NCBI RefSeq assembly: GCF_003967035.1
Contig: NZ_AP018560.1
Coordinates: 581,001 to 645,000, forward strand
Length of the DNA stretch: 64,000 bases
From: Aerosticca soli
Lineage (GTDB): Bacteria; Pseudomonadota; Gammaproteobacteria; Xanthomonadales; Rhodanobacteraceae
Reading direction: 5' to 3'
In this document: positions 63,313 to 64,000 of the stretch, one piece after another
Layout: each line of letters begins with the position of its first letter
Numbering within the stretch: the stretch's first letter is position 1
The notes under the pieces: generated by a model
Database searches by the model: none
Told to the model about the DNA's origin: nothing
What the model saw: the letters and a program-made list of their open reading frames with translations, nothing else
Translations under genes and position numbers: made by a program

Positions 63313-63856
63313 GTCGTCTCTCCTGTTCGTGTGGCCCAGGCCAATGGCCGGGCCGGGACGTTGATGGGCAGGAGAATGGCGCCGAAGGCCCAACGGCCTT
63401 CGGCTCGGGAGAAAAGAGGAACCACCCGTGGGCTGATTGGCAGGCCCGGTCGTCGCTAGAACCGTCTGCTCATCAAGCAATCACACCCGGCCCATGTCGT
63501 GGCTGGGGCCGGCATCGTCTGGCGCACATCCGCGCACAAAGGGAGCCCGTTTTTGCACCGGCGGGCACCGGCACCGATTACCGCTGACCACGAAGGGTCT
63601 CCCGGTGGCTCGTGCAGCCTGGCAAGCCACCGGGAGACCCTTCGCAGAGGGCGGAAGAAACGCAGATCAACAGAACGCGCGTGGTGCGGCTCGCAGAGAA
63701 GCTACCTTCAGGTCCCGCGGCCGGGGACGGCTGGGCGGGACGCGCACACGGATCAAGAAGGCGTTGCGCGCTGGGCGTCCCGCAGGGCATGCGGCGGAGT
63801 GCGGGACAGGGGCCACGCCGCCGAAGGCGGGCACGGCTCACGGGGAACGGGGGCGG
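63313..63856. other. gap between the cadmium module border and topoisomerase III, with two strong hairpins
   Basis: No gene was recognised in about 540 bp. It holds GCCGAAGGCC-caac-GGCCTTCGGC (63381-63404) and a 20-bp perfect inverted repeat (63591-63610 with 63625-63644, 14-base loop). The rest is GC-rich with no ribosome site or protein-like frame that I trust. Confidence 0.5.
63591..63644. repeat. 20-bp perfect inverted repeat downstream of topB
   Basis: CGAAGGGTCTCCCGGTGGCT and its exact complement flank 14 bases. It lies about 210 bp after the topoisomerase stop (minus strand). No U-run follows; it may be a transcript end structure or a protein-binding site. Confidence 0.8.
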
Positions 63857-64000
63857 TCAGGAGCCTTTGCGGCCGCTACGGCGCGGGCGCGAGGCGCCGC
63901 GCTTGGAGCTGCCGGATTCGACTGGCAGCGTGCCTTTGCAGTCCGGGTAGCGGCTGCACGACCAGAACGGGCCGCTCTTGCCGCTGCGCTGGCGCGTGGG
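63857..64000 (-). CDS. topB: DNA topoisomerase III (ICE), C-terminal end
   Basis: Partial: 47 residues before the stop at 63857-63859; the gene continues beyond the right edge. RSGKSGPFWSCSRYPDCKGT is the zinc-ribbon end of bacterial type IA topoisomerases, followed by a basic Ser/Arg/Lys tail (SSKRGASRPRRSGRKGS). topB is a standard ICE core gene in this class and would act on ICE DNA during excision or transfer. Confidence 0.85.
   Translation of the reverse strand, partial: PTRQRSGKSGPFWSCSRYPDCKGTLPVESGSSKRGASRPRRSGRKGS

Overview
The window is a GC-rich stretch of a proteobacterial genome and is almost entirely mobile DNA. Its backbone is an integrative and conjugative element (ICE) of the PFGI-1/ICEclc class: the genes RAQPRD, TIGR03745/03746/03747/03749/03750/03751/03752/03758/03759/03765, PilL-like, TraD, a VirB4-type ATPase and, at the right edge, topoisomerase III. 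The host is probably a Xanthomonadaceae member (CopL-like leader gene before copA, Met-rich CopB, an XF1762-like gene), but Pseudomonas or another gamma/betaproteobacterium cannot be excluded. No rRNA, tRNA, CRISPR array or ordinary chromosomal housekeeping gene was seen, and neither end of the ICE lies in the window.

Layout. 1-13.5 kb: copper cluster (TolC-type protein, DUF411, cytochrome/SnoaL fusion, copB, copA, copL-like) plus a tnpS/tnpT-like resolution module, read as the right part of a Tn3/Tn4651-type transposon that cut the ICE gene radC; an ISL3-family IS (8-bp target duplication) sits inside its presumed end. 13.5-22.4 kb and 29.9-36 kb: the type IV secretion genes, all on the minus strand. 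Between them, on the plus strand (22.6-29.9 kb), is a defence island: an HTH/PIN toxin-antitoxin pair, then a type III CBASS operon (TRIP13-like cap6, a possible second HORMA gene, HORMA cap7, CD-NTase, nucC) ending in an SMC-like ATPase. 36-57 kb: ICE maintenance genes (SNF2-type helicase, adenine methyltransferase, DUF3275, DUF932, DUF3577, DUF3085 and many unnamed small proteins) interrupted by two identical 1160-bp IS5-family copies and a 3.9-kb mercury transposon (merA, merP, merT, merR) with a decayed transposase. 57.2-63.1 kb: a cadmium/zinc module (four-domain cadA, lspA, a tiny Cys-rich exported peptide, cadR, a decayed desaturase, a cation transporter). 63.86 kb to the edge: the C-terminus of topoisomerase III.

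How it fits together. The ICE is the vehicle, and metal resistance (Cu, Hg, Cd/Zn) and phage defence are its cargo. Three MerR-type promoters with 19-bp spacers mark the cad regulon and one marks the mer operon. CBASS parts are translationally coupled: HORMA and TRIP13 should gate a cyclic-trinucleotide synthase that activates the NucC DNase.

The most unexpected structure is a family of four diverged minus-strand RNA elements (13.8, 46.4, 53.7 and 56.7 kb). They share three compensated stems, a possible pseudoknot and, in three copies, a terminator-like hairpin. Each heads an ICE gene group (radC, the DUF3577 gene, and the genes starting at 53549 and 56530) and is followed by a second, simple hairpin about 20-45 nt before the start codon. 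Simple hairpins of unrelated sequence also precede most other ICE genes between 38 and 56 kb. I read the four-copy element as a candidate cis-regulatory RNA of the ICE.
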